DNA from: Desulfatitalea sp. UBA4791
Lineage (GTDB): Bacteria; Desulfobacterota; Desulfobacteria; Desulfobacterales; Desulfosarcinaceae
DNA length: 9,760 bases
Direction of reading: 5' to 3'
Assembly: GCA_002402905.1 (NCBI GenBank)
Contig: DHGT01000088.1
Span: forward strand, 1-9,760
The translations under genes were made by a program, and so were the position numbers. The notes below the pieces were generated by a model. It was given only the letters and a program-made list of their open reading frames with translations. It ran no database searches and was not told the origin of the DNA. Of this stretch, positions 1-7,355 are shown piece after piece; within the stretch, counting starts at the first letter, position 1, and every line of letters starts with the position of its first letter.

Positions 1-1
1 C

Positions 2-505
2 GAGTTCACCGCCGACCTGATCCGCCACAACAAGCTCGAAATCGACAAGAGCCGCAACGACCACCTCAAGGTCACCTACCACGACAGTTGCAACCCGTCT
101 CGGGGCATGGGGCTGCTGGAGGAGCCGCGCTACGTGATCCGCAACGTGTGCAACCATTTCTACGAGATGCCGGAGAACACGATCCGCGAGCAAACCTTCT
201 GCTGCGGCTCCGGCGCGGGACTCAACGCCGGAGAGAACATGGAGCTGCGCATGGCCGGCGGGCTCCCCCGGGCCAACGCGGTCAAGTACGTGCACGAACG
301 GCACGGCGTGAACATGCTGTCCTGCATCTGCGCCATCGACCGGGCCGTCTTCCCGGCCCTGATGGAGTACTGGGTGCCGGAGGTGGGCGTCACCGGGCTG
401 CATGAAATGGTGGCCAACGCCCTGGTGATGCCGGGGGAGAAGAAGCGCGAAACCGACTTGCGCGGGGAACCGTTGGAAGGCATGGAGGGCGATACGGATG
501 AATGA
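2..505 (+). CDS. dsrK: DsrK, C-terminal part (HdrD-like Fe-S subunit of DsrMKJOP)
   Basis: This is the last 167 codons of a gene that begins before the window; the frame is open from base 2. It carries a CCG-type cysteine domain: a Cys in YHDSCNPSRG (nt 89-91), then CCGSG (CCxxG) 36 residues later (nt 200-214). In heterodisulfide reductase HdrD and DsrK this domain binds a special [4Fe-4S] cluster at the catalytic site. DsrK is the cytoplasmic catalytic-type subunit of the DsrMKJOP membrane complex, thought to pass electrons from the membrane to the DsrC trisulfide made by dissimilatory sulfite reductase. The assignment rests on the CCG domain and above all on the downstream order dsrJ-dsrO-dsrP, which is diagnostic. 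The last 8 bases overlap dsrJ, implying translational coupling. DsrM would lie just upstream, outside the window. Confidence 0.93.
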   Translation, partial: EFTADLIRHNKLEIDKSRNDHLKVTYHDSCNPSRGMGLLEEPRYVIRNVCNHFYEMPENTIREQTFCCGSGAGLNAGENMELRMAGGLPRANAVKYVHERHGVNMLSCICAIDRAVFPALMEYWVPEVGVTGLHEMVANALVMPGEKKRETDLRGEPLEGMEGDTDE

Positions 506-887
506 CAAAGGCAAAATCGTCACCGGGCTGGTCATTTTTGCCGCCGTGGTGACCTTCCCGTTCTGGTACAACCTGGGCAAGGCGGCACCCCCGCCGGAAG
601 TCGTTCTCACCGAGAAGGCCAAGGCGGCGGGCGAGTGCGTGCTGCCCAAGGAGGAAATCCGAGCCGAGCACATGCAACTGCTGGACGTGTGGCGCGACAC
701 CCAGGTCCGCGATGGGCAGACGGTCTACATCAACGCCAAGGGAAAGGCGTACACCATGAGCCTTTCGAACACCTGCCTGGATTGTCACAGCAATTACAAA
801 GACTTCTGCGATCGCTGCCATGTGTATGCCTCCGTGGATCCGTATTGCTTTGATTGCCACATCGACAATCCGAAGGAGGGTGAATAA
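498..887 (+). CDS. dsrJ: DsrJ, membrane-anchored triheme cytochrome c
   Basis: A protein of 129 residues. An uncleaved-looking N-terminal hydrophobic segment (about residues 7-25) would anchor it, with the remainder periplasmic. Three c-type heme motifs are clear: CLDCH (93-97), CDRCH (104-108) and CFDCH (117-121). Cys47 (in GECVLP) and the His58-Met59 pair lie where the family has its distal heme ligands; DsrJ is known for an unusual His/Cys-ligated heme, and Cys47 is the only non-heme-motif Cys. The ATG at 498 is supported by GGAGGG at 484-489, 8 bases upstream. The start overlaps the dsrK stop by 8 bases, and the stop codon directly abuts the dsrO ATG. The protein is expected to shuttle electrons between the periplasmic side (DsrO, cytochrome pool) and the membrane subunits. 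Length and order match DsrJ. Confidence 0.95.
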   Translation: MNDKGKIVTGLVIFAAVVTFPFWYNLGKAAPPPEVVLTEKAKAAGECVLPKEEIRAEHMQLLDVWRDTQVRDGQTVYINAKGKAYTMSLSNTCLDCHSNYKDFCDRCHVYASVDPYCFDCHIDNPKEGE

Positions 888-1682
888 ATGGAACGCAGCC
901 GAAGAGAATTTTTAAAGATTGCGGGGGCCTCGGCGGCGATCGGACTCGGTGCGCGACCGGTGATCGAGGCGGTGGCCGCCGCCACCGGACACCAGGCGGC
1001 ACCCGAAGCGCAGGTGGCCCACCATCCCGAAGCCCTGAAAGCCACGCGGTGGGGGATGGTGGTGGACACGCGCAAAATCGAATCGGCCGAGCAGATCGAA
1101 AAAATGGTCGAGGCCTGTCACCAGGAACACAACGTGCCGATGCTCGAGGAGGAGCGCCACCGGATCAAGTGGATCTGGGAGACGCATTTTCACAACGCCT
1201 TTCCTTCCCAGTCCACCGACCGGGTCAGCGAGCATCTCGAACACATCCTGCTGCCGGTGATGTGCAACCACTGCGAAAACCCGCCCTGCGTACGCGCCTG
1301 CCCCACCAAGGCGACCTTCAAGCGGGAGTCCGACGGGATCGTGATGATGGATTTTCACCGCTGCATCGGCTGCCGCTTCTGCATGGCGGCCTGCCCCTAC
1401 GGCTCGCGTAGTTTCAATTTCAGGGACCCGCAGCCGTTCATCAAGGAAGTGAACCTGAAGTACCCGCGCCGCATGAAGGGTGTGGTGGAAAAATGCAATT
1501 TTTGCGAGGAGCGGCTGGCCCTGGGACAAATGCCGGCCTGTGTGGAAGCCTCCAAGGGCGCCATCGTCTTCGGCGACCTGACGGACCCCGATTCCGAGGT
1601 AAGGCATGTGCTGCGTGAGAATTTCACCATTCGACGCAAACAGAACTTAGGCACCGAACCGTGCGTCTACTACATCGTGTGA
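888..1682 (+). CDS. dsrO: DsrO, Tat-exported periplasmic ferredoxin-like subunit
   Basis: A protein of 264 residues starting with a twin-arginine signal (SRREFLK, residues 4-10) and a short hydrophobic stretch, so it is exported folded with its clusters. It belongs to the DmsB/NrfC/PsrB four-cluster ferredoxin family. Cysteines are C126-x2-C129-x4-C134-x3-C138, then C159-x2-C162-x2-C165-x3-C169, then C203-x2-C206-x11-C218, plus C77 and C259. The usual first motif (CxxCxxCxxxC) keeps only its last Cys, C77 (in EACHQEHNVP), and the usual final Cys of the last motif is Ser222. Family pairing rules therefore leave ligands for three [4Fe-4S] clusters. The ATG follows AGGAGGG (874-880) at 7 bases and directly abuts the dsrJ stop. 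DsrO is expected to dock on DsrP and exchange electrons with DsrJ at the periplasmic face. Confidence 0.95.
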   Translation: MERSRREFLKIAGASAAIGLGARPVIEAVAAATGHQAAPEAQVAHHPEALKATRWGMVVDTRKIESAEQIEKMVEACHQEHNVPMLEEERHRIKWIWETHFHNAFPSQSTDRVSEHLEHILLPVMCNHCENPPCVRACPTKATFKRESDGIVMMDFHRCIGCRFCMAACPYGSRSFNFRDPQPFIKEVNLKYPRRMKGVVEKCNFCEERLALGQMPACVEASKGAIVFGDLTDPDSEVRHVLRENFTIRRKQNLGTEPCVYYIV

Positions 1683-1689
1683 GGTGGGT

Positions 1690-2850
1690 ATGCTTGAATT
1701 AGCCATAAAAGGAAACAAAACGTATTGGACATGGATCGTGGCCCTGTTGGGTGTCATCGGCGCCGGATTCATCTTTTATCTCTGGCAGCTCCAGTTCGGA
1801 TTGGGCATCACCGGCATGAGCCGCGATGTGTCGTGGGGCTTTTATATCGCCAACTTCACCTACCTGGTCGGTGTGGCCGCCGGAGGCGTCATGGTGGTGC
1901 TCCCTTACTACCTGCACGACTACAAGGCCTACGGCCGCGTCACCATCCTGGGTGAATTTCTGGCCATCGCCGCGTTGATCATGTGCCTGCTGTTCATCAT
2001 CGTGGACCTCGGGCAACCGATGCGCGGTTTCAACGTGCTGATCTACCCCACGCTCAACAGCGTGCTCTTTTACGACGCCATGGTGCTCAACGGCTACCTG
2101 CTGATCAACCTGATCGTGGGCTGGAACGTGCTGGAAGCCGAGCGCAACGGGGTGCACTACCAGAAGTGGCTCAAGCCGATCATCTACCTTTCGATCCCTT
2201 TTGCCGTCAGTATCCATACCGTGACGGCGTTTCTCTACTGCGGCCTGCCCGGCCGCGGATTCTGGCTGACGGCCATCCTGGCGCCGCGCTTCCTGAGTTC
2301 TGCCTTTGCCGCCGGTCCGGCCCTGTTGGTGCTGTTGTGCCTCTTCATTCGCAACACCACCAAGTTCGACCCGGGCAAGGAGCAGATCCAGAGCCTGGGC
2401 AAAACCGTGGCCTACGCCATCTGTATCAACGTCTTTTTCTTCCTGTGTGAGGTATTCGTCGCCTTCTACAGCAACATTCCCGAACACATGGATCACATCA
2501 AATACCTGTTCGTCGGACTTCACGGTCACGGCGCGATGGTGCCCTGGATGTGGTCCTCCATGGCGTTGATGGTGATCGGCATCATCCTGACGGTCAACCC
2601 GGTGACCCGCAGAAACGAAACCACCCTGGCCGTGGCCTGTGCCGTGATCATCGCCGGTACCTGGATCGATAAGGCCTTGGGCATGATCGCCGGCGGTTTC
2701 GTACCCAACCCGCTGCACGAGGTCAACGAATATGCACCCACTTTTCCGGAGATCGTCATCACCATCGGCGTGTATGCCATCGGCGCCCTGGTATTGACGG
2801 TGCTGTATAAAATGGCGGTGGGGGTCAAAGAAGAGGTGGAGCAGGGTTAA
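1690..2850 (+). CDS. dsrP: DsrP, NrfD/PsrC-family integral membrane subunit
   Basis: A protein of 386 residues, almost entirely hydrophobic, with about ten likely transmembrane helices, as in NrfD/PsrC-type quinone-interacting subunits. Recognisable family stretches are WGFYIANFTYLVG (residues 49-61) and DLGQPMRG (106-113). It should exchange electrons with menaquinone and pass them to or from DsrO on the periplasmic side. I chose the ATG at 1690 because GAGGTGG (1681-1687) sits just upstream and overlaps the dsrO stop; a GTG at 1684 would add two residues but lies inside that ribosome binding site. Only 7 bases separate it from dsrO. It is the last gene of the operon: the stop is followed within 30 bases by a strong hairpin terminator. 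Confidence 0.94.
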   Translation: MLELAIKGNKTYWTWIVALLGVIGAGFIFYLWQLQFGLGITGMSRDVSWGFYIANFTYLVGVAAGGVMVVLPYYLHDYKAYGRVTILGEFLAIAALIMCLLFIIVDLGQPMRGFNVLIYPTLNSVLFYDAMVLNGYLLINLIVGWNVLEAERNGVHYQKWLKPIIYLSIPFAVSIHTVTAFLYCGLPGRGFWLTAILAPRFLSSAFAAGPALLVLLCLFIRNTTKFDPGKEQIQSLGKTVAYAICINVFFFLCEVFVAFYSNIPEHMDHIKYLFVGLHGHGAMVPWMWSSMALMVIGIILTVNPVTRRNETTLAVACAVIIAGTWIDKALGMIAGGFVPNPLHEVNEYAPTFPEIVITIGVYAIGALVLTVLYKMAVGVKEEVEQG

Positions 2851-2879
2851 CTTCTGCTCGATCCTGATCGTTCGATTGC

Positions 2880-2912
2880 AAAGGCCCGGCGGATTCTCCG
2901 CCGGGCCTTTTT
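2880..2912 (+). terminator. Rho-independent terminator of the dsr operon, probably bidirectional
   Basis: A perfect 14-bp stem (AAAGGCCCGGCGGA, 2880-2893, pairing with 2897-2910) has a 3-base loop, and its right arm runs into TTTTT (2908-2912). It starts 29 bases after the dsrP stop. Read on the minus strand the stem ends in TTT followed by GC, so it could also stop the convergent RND operon, though with a weaker T-tract. A second small palindrome (GTCGCC-G-GGCGAC, 2920-2932) lies between it and the RND stop. Confidence 0.93.
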
Positions 2913-2934
2913 GTTGGCTGTCGCCGGGCGACGA

Positions 2935-5900
2935 TCAGCTTCGCCGTTTTTCTCTCAACCGTTTGAACCGGCGGCGTCGTAAACGCCCTTTCCATTGAAC
3001 GAGCATTTCATAGTTGGCCGGGGTGATGAGCAAGGCCAGAAGGGTGGCGCTGCACAGGCCGGTGACAAAGGCCGTGGCCATGGGCGCCCAGGAGATCGAT
3101 TTGGAAGGAATGCCGATGGCCATGGGCAGCAGGCCCAACAGGGTGGTGACGGTGGTGATCAGCACGGGACGGATGCGGGCGGCGCAAGATTCCAATATGG
3201 CCTGCCGCAGCTCTCTGCCCGCACGCATGCGCTTGTTCATGAAATCGATGAGCAGGATCGTATTGTTGACGGCCACACCCGACAAGCCGATGGTGGCGAT
3301 GAAGCTGCCGATGGTAAACAGGGTCCGGGTAAAAAATATGCCGTAGGCCACACCGATAATGGCAAAGGGCACGGCGGTCAGGATCAACAATGGCTGCAGG
3401 TAATCCCTGAATTGGGAGGCGAGCACCATGTAGATGCCCATTAAGGCCATACTGAAAGCCACGGCCAGAGAAATGTAGGACTTGGTGGTGGACTCGAACT
3501 CACCCCCGAAAGAGATGGAAACCCCCGATATTCGTTCACGAATCTGTTGGTAAAAGGCCTGCACCTTTTTTTGAACGACCGCCGGCGACAGGTTGGATCC
3601 CGGCCGGATATCCGCGCTGATGGTAATGGTGGGCTTGCCCTGGTAGCGCGAGCGAACATTGGGTTCCGCCACCATACGAGCCGTCACCAGGTCCCTCAGA
3701 TAGATGGGGGCGGCACTGTCCTCGATGACCGGCACCGACAAGATGTCCAGGGGCGATGACAAGCTCGCGCTGTCGCTCACCAGGTCATCTGCACGGGCCA
3801 GACGGACCACCAGGTCCACCTCTTCATCCGCGGCCCTGAACGGCCCGGCCGTGTGGCCGTTGAGCACGCCGGCGGCGATGGCGGTAATCTGGGCCGTCGA
3901 CAGATTATACTGATACACCGCCTCCTGGCGCGGTTCGAAAGCCACGGTACGATGTTGCACCGGCCGGTTGTCTCCCAGATCCACAAGATCGACCAGATCG
4001 CCGTCCTTGCGCATCGCGGCCAGCAGGCGATCACTGGCCTGGATGGCCGAGGCAATGGTTTCGGCCTGGACCCGCACATTGACCGCCTTACCCGTGGGCG
4101 GACCGTCGCCCTCCTCGAAGATCTGCACGGAGGGCCGCGCCGGATCAGCGGCGTAATTCTCGGCCACATAGGCGTTGATGTGCTCGCGCATGTAACTCAG
4201 GTGCTGCATGGGATCGTTGGTGGGGTTGTCCGGAAAATCACGCACCCGCTTTTCCGGAAGCGTCACCACGATCTGACCGTAATTGGATCCATAATGGCGG
4301 ACATAGTCCTGGTCTTCGTAATAGCCGGTGTAACCGGCCGTGGAATCGGCCTGCTGCGACCCCAGGGAGATGATGAACCGTGAAAGGTCGCGCACGATGG
4401 CATCGGTTCGCTCCAGGGCGGTGCCGGCCGGCGTCTGCAGGGTCACGTGGTAGCGGAAATAATTGCCCGGAAAAAATTTCACCTTGATCAGCGGTGCGAT
4501 GCCGAACATGGAGAGCAGCAGAATCGCCAATGCCGACCCGAACGCCAGATTGATTCCGATCAATGCGACGGCCTTGTGGTCGAGCACCCAGACGACGGCC
4601 CGGCGGTAGATGCGCCAGGTGGGGCCGAACAGGCCGGTCTGCAAATGGGCGAAGGGCGCCTCTTCGTCCTCCTGCACCGGCAGGGTCTCGGCATTTTTGG
4701 GACCCCAGTCGAAAATATGGATGGGCAGGATGAACAGCGCTTCGAGCAGGGAGGCGGCCAGGGCGTAGCTGACGGTTTTGGGAATAATGGCGAAGAAATC
4801 TCCCGTGCTGCCGGTCATGATCAGCATGGGAAGGAAGGCCAGGGCCGTGGTCAGGGCCGAACTGATCACCGGCAGCATCACTTCCGAAGTTCCGTCGATG
4901 ACGGCCTGGCGCCTGGATTTGCCCATCTGCATGTGGCGGAAGGTGTTCTCCACGATGATGACCGCATCGTCCACGAGAATGCCGGTGACCAGCACGAAAG
5001 AGAAGATGCTGATCGTGTTGATGGTCACGCCGCTCAGCTTCATGATGGCAATGGCGCACAAAAAGGAAAAGGGGATCCCTATGGCGGCCAGCATGGCGTT
5101 GCGAAACCCCAGGGAGAGCCACAACACCAGCACGACCAGGGCCATTCCCAGGACCAGGTTGCCCCCCAGAATGCGGATCGAGTCATTGATCTCGATGGTC
5201 GAATCGTTGGTGAACACGACCTGAAGGCCTTCATCGACGTGCACCTGTTCGAAACGCCGGGCGAGCGCCTTGACCTGTTCGCTGATGGCGACCGCACTGC
5301 CCTTCTCTTCCTTGGTCACCACCAGACGGACGGACGTTTGGCCATTGACCGACGGCACGGTGATCCGGTCCCGATAGTGCAGGCGGGCGCTGGTCACCAG
5401 GTCCCTGACCCGAATATAGTTGCCGTCGCCGTCCCGGCGCACGATCACATCGAGTACGTCATCCTGACTGCGCAGACGGATGCCGGCATCGAGCATGTAG
5501 GCGGTGTCGCCGGTGCGAAACCGGCCCGAGGGAATCTTGGTACTGGCCGAGGACACGGCCTGAACCACCTGGCTGAAGGTGACCCCGAATCGGCGCAGGC
5601 GTTCCGGGTTGAGGGAGAGATGAAACTCATCTTCCGGTTCCCCTTCGATATCCACGTCCCTTACCGTCGGTACGCTGATCAAGGTGGCACGCAGCTCCTC
5701 GGCATACCGCTCCAGACTCTGGGGCGGCAAATCGCCGCTGAGGTGAACGATGATCACCGGCATCCAGATGTTGGTATCGATCCATATGAAATCGGGCTCA
5801 TCGACGCCCTGGGGAAGTTCGTCTTTGATATTCAGCACCCGGAAGCGCAACTCGTTGTAAAGCTCCTGGTAATCCGTGTCGTCGATGAACTTGACCTGGA

Positions 5901-6177
5901 CCGAGGAAAAATTGCGATAGGAGTTGGACTGGACATACTCCACATCCTCCATGCTCTCCAGGGACTCTTCGATTTCACGGGTGACCAATTGCTCCACATC
6001 TTCGGCCGAGGCCCCAAAATATACCGTGTGAATGAAGACCTTGCCGATATCGACCAGGGGCAGGTTCTCGGTGGGATTGGTGAGCAGGCTGAACACCCCG
6101 GCCACCACCAGGATGACGAAAAAGACATTGATGAAAACGGTTTGCTTGAGGGTGTATTTGACGACCGTGGGCATCAT
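2935..6177 (-). CDS. RND-superfamily efflux permease (AcrB/HAE-like)
   Basis: A protein of 1080 residues, normal for a full-length RND permease. It has the expected duplicated layout: TM1 at about 10-32, a periplasmic domain to about 335, helices at about 337-490, TM7 at about 535-556, a second periplasmic domain to about 895, and helices from about 902 to 1055. The TM4 proton-relay pair is present in GILVDDAVIIVEN (Asp403, Asp404). In TM10 the segment GLSGVAVNNTILLIDF (964-979) has Asn971 where AcrB has its relay Lys940. The C-terminus ends in a strongly basic tail (residues 1063-1079, mostly Arg/Lys). It follows the adaptor gene by 33 bases on the same strand, so the two are co-transcribed and should form the inner-membrane and periplasmic parts of a tripartite pump. 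No TolC-like gene is nearby. The substrate cannot be inferred. ATG at 6177 was chosen; the next codon is also ATG, and no strong ribosome binding site decides between them. Confidence 0.93.
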   Translation of the reverse strand: MMPTVVKYTLKQTVFINVFFVILVVAGVFSLLTNPTENLPLVDIGKVFIHTVYFGASAEDVEQLVTREIEESLESMEDVEYVQSNSYRNFSSVQVKFIDDTDYQELYNELRFRVLNIKDELPQGVDEPDFIWIDTNIWMPVIIVHLSGDLPPQSLERYAEELRATLISVPTVRDVDIEGEPEDEFHLSLNPERLRRFGVTFSQVVQAVSSASTKIPSGRFRTGDTAYMLDAGIRLRSQDDVLDVIVRRDGDGNYIRVRDLVTSARLHYRDRITVPSVNGQTSVRLVVTKEEKGSAVAISEQVKALARRFEQVHVDEGLQVVFTNDSTIEINDSIRILGGNLVLGMALVVLVLWLSLGFRNAMLAAIGIPFSFLCAIAIMKLSGVTINTISIFSFVLVTGILVDDAVIIVENTFRHMQMGKSRRQAVIDGTSEVMLPVISSALTTALAFLPMLIMTGSTGDFFAIIPKTVSYALAASLLEALFILPIHIFDWGPKNAETLPVQEDEEAPFAHLQTGLFGPTWRIYRRAVVWVLDHKAVALIGINLAFGSALAILLLSMFGIAPLIKVKFFPGNYFRYHVTLQTPAGTALERTDAIVRDLSRFIISLGSQQADSTAGYTGYYEDQDYVRHYGSNYGQIVVTLPEKRVRDFPDNPTNDPMQHLSYMREHINAYVAENYAADPARPSVQIFEEGDGPPTGKAVNVRVQAETIASAIQASDRLLAAMRKDGDLVDLVDLGDNRPVQHRTVAFEPRQEAVYQYNLSTAQITAIAAGVLNGHTAGPFRAADEEVDLVVRLARADDLVSDSASLSSPLDILSVPVIEDSAAPIYLRDLVTARMVAEPNVRSRYQGKPTITISADIRPGSNLSPAVVQKKVQAFYQQIRERISGVSISFGGEFESTTKSYISLAVAFSMALMGIYMVLASQFRDYLQPLLILTAVPFAIIGVAYGIFFTRTLFTIGSFIATIGLSGVAVNNTILLIDFMNKRMRAGRELRQAILESCAARIRPVLITTVTTLLGLLPMAIGIPSKSISWAPMATAFVTGLCSATLLALLITPANYEMLVQWKGRLRRRRFKRLREKRRS

Positions 6178-6210
6178 AGGGATCTGCAGGTTCCTGATAG
6201 GGTTGGATGC

Positions 6211-7230
6211 TTATTTCGCCGGCGGTGACGCTCCCTGCCGCAAGGCCATGCCCGGTTTTAGAAGTGCGTGGTCGGCGATCAACACATGATCGGCGGTTTC
6301 CCCCAGTACGACGACGGGCACCCTGCGGCCGTCGGACTGCAGGACCACGAAGGGGTTGTCATAGCGTTGAACGACGGCGGTCCGGGGCACCATCAACCCT
6401 TCGGTCGCGACCTCGAAGGTGAGCTCTGTCAGCAGCCCCCCCATGGCTTCCCCCCCCCGGTAATCCAGCAAGGCGAGCTCGACGCCCCATTTGCGGGTTC
6501 GCTCGTCAAATTCTGGATTGACCCAATTGATTCTGGCCTGAGTGGGCCGACCGGCCACGGTGACGTTCAATCGCTCGGGCTCCCGCAGGGCGTCCAACTC
6601 CGGACCGGACACGAACAAGGGCACGACCAGCCGGGTAAAATCGGCCACCTGGCCCAAAGGGGTCCCGGCGGCGATGATCTCGCCCGGCTCCACCTGCCGG
6701 TGCACCACGATCCATCCCTCGGGCGCCGGAAGCCGGTAACGCCGACGCCGTTCTTTGAGCTCCTCGAGTTGGACGGACACTGCTTTCAGTTCGACATCGG
6801 TGGCTTGCAGGGCCAGGCGCGCCTGGGCGAGTTCCTCGGTGGCCGCATCCCAGTTGGACTGGGTGGCGACATGGTCCGCATGCAACCGGTCGATGCGGCG
6901 AAATTCCTTTTCCAGGTAAGCGGCCCGCGATGCGTTTCGTTCTCGGGCAACGCGGAGCTTTTCCAGGTTCCATTGGGTTTGCTCGATCTGGAAATCGATG
7001 AAGACCGGGTCCACTTCGAGGAATGGTGCTTTTCCAATCGCGCCGCCCACATCGTAATGAACATGGAGAACCTTGCCGGAAACTTCCGAGGCAAGGTTCT
7101 GCGTGGTATTGCTACGGGTATAACCTGTCAGGGTGACATTTTTAAGGGCCGGTTGCACCGTCGCACTATCCGCTGCGAACGCGGCACCGGCAACCAATAT
7201 CCATGCGGCGATCCATGCAAATGATTTCAA
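6211..7230 (-). CDS. RND efflux periplasmic adaptor (HlyD/MFP family)
   Basis: The protein has a typical adaptor layout. Counting from the TTG start at 7230, there is a signal peptide (MKSFAWIAAWILVAGAAFA, then ADS), a first lipoyl half near 45-75 (ASEVSGKVLHVHYDVGG), a charged helical hairpin at about 82-165, the second lipoyl half (about 167-197, EGWIVVHRQVEPGEII), then beta-barrel and membrane-proximal regions to the end. It is not a lipoprotein: no lipobox Cys is seen. It should bridge the RND permease encoded 33 bases downstream to an outer-membrane channel. The start is uncertain. TTG at 7230 has AAGGTG and GAGGG just upstream and gives a compact signal peptide, so I prefer it. ATG at 7272, GTG at 7242 and TTG at 7302 are in frame but lack convincing ribosome binding sites. 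Two long G runs (on the minus strand at 6450-6458 and 6436-6442) lie in the coding region. Confidence 0.87.
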   Translation of the reverse strand: MKSFAWIAAWILVAGAAFAADSATVQPALKNVTLTGYTRSNTTQNLASEVSGKVLHVHYDVGGAIGKAPFLEVDPVFIDFQIEQTQWNLEKLRVARERNASRAAYLEKEFRRIDRLHADHVATQSNWDAATEELAQARLALQATDVELKAVSVQLEELKERRRRYRLPAPEGWIVVHRQVEPGEIIAAGTPLGQVADFTRLVVPLFVSGPELDALREPERLNVTVAGRPTQARINWVNPEFDERTRKWGVELALLDYRGGEAMGGLLTELTFEVATEGLMVPRTAVVQRYDNPFVVLQSDGRRVPVVVLGETADHVLIADHALLKPGMALRQGASPPAK

Positions 7231-7233
7231 GTT

Positions 7234-7245
7234 CCCTCGCACCTT
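7234..7245 (-). promoter_or_regulatory. Ribosome binding site favouring the TTG start of the adaptor
   Basis: On the minus strand AAGGTG (7245-7240) lies 9 bases before TTG 7230, and GAGGG (7238-7234) lies 3 bases before it. None of the upstream in-frame starts (7242, 7272, 7302) has a comparable match, so this site decides the start call. The alternative is that ATG 7272 is used with weak initiation. Confidence 0.5.
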
Positions 7246-7307
7246 ATGAATTTTGTCGGATGCCGAACCCATCGATGAGGCAATAGATTCGGCAATATCC
7301 AAAAGAA

Positions 7308-7340
7308 AACGGCCAAATGAATTGGCATCATTTGGCCGTT
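7308..7340. promoter_or_regulatory. Perfect 13-bp inverted repeat ahead of the efflux operon
   Basis: AACGGCCAAATGA (7308-7320) and TCATTTGGCCGTT (7328-7340) are exact reverse complements around a 7-base loop ATTGGCA. Read on the minus strand the stem is followed by TTTTCTTTT, so it resembles an intrinsic terminator or attenuator in the leader of the adaptor gene. Read on the plus strand it ends one base before AAAGGAGGAG. The loop-proximal part can also pair differently (GCCAA 7312-7316 with TTGGC 7322-7326), so two exclusive folds exist. A protein-binding operator is the other possibility. Confidence 0.6.
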
Positions 7341-7355
7341 AAAGGAGGAGAACAG

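Noticed and set aside
912..1607. A 231-codon open frame on the minus strand
   Set aside because: It is a shadow of dsrO; the sense frame has Tat and Fe-S motifs.
1699..2718. A 339-codon open frame on the minus strand
   Set aside because: It lies opposite dsrP, whose family and operon position are clear. The product is low-complexity His/Gln/Asp-rich.
4447..6228. A 593-codon open frame on the plus strand
   Set aside because: It is antisense to the RND permease. Its product is rich in His, Gly, Asp and Gln with no domain, as expected for the complement of a GC-rich gene.
6268..7224. A 318-codon open frame on the plus strand
   Set aside because: It is antisense to the adaptor gene, without family features or a ribosome binding site.
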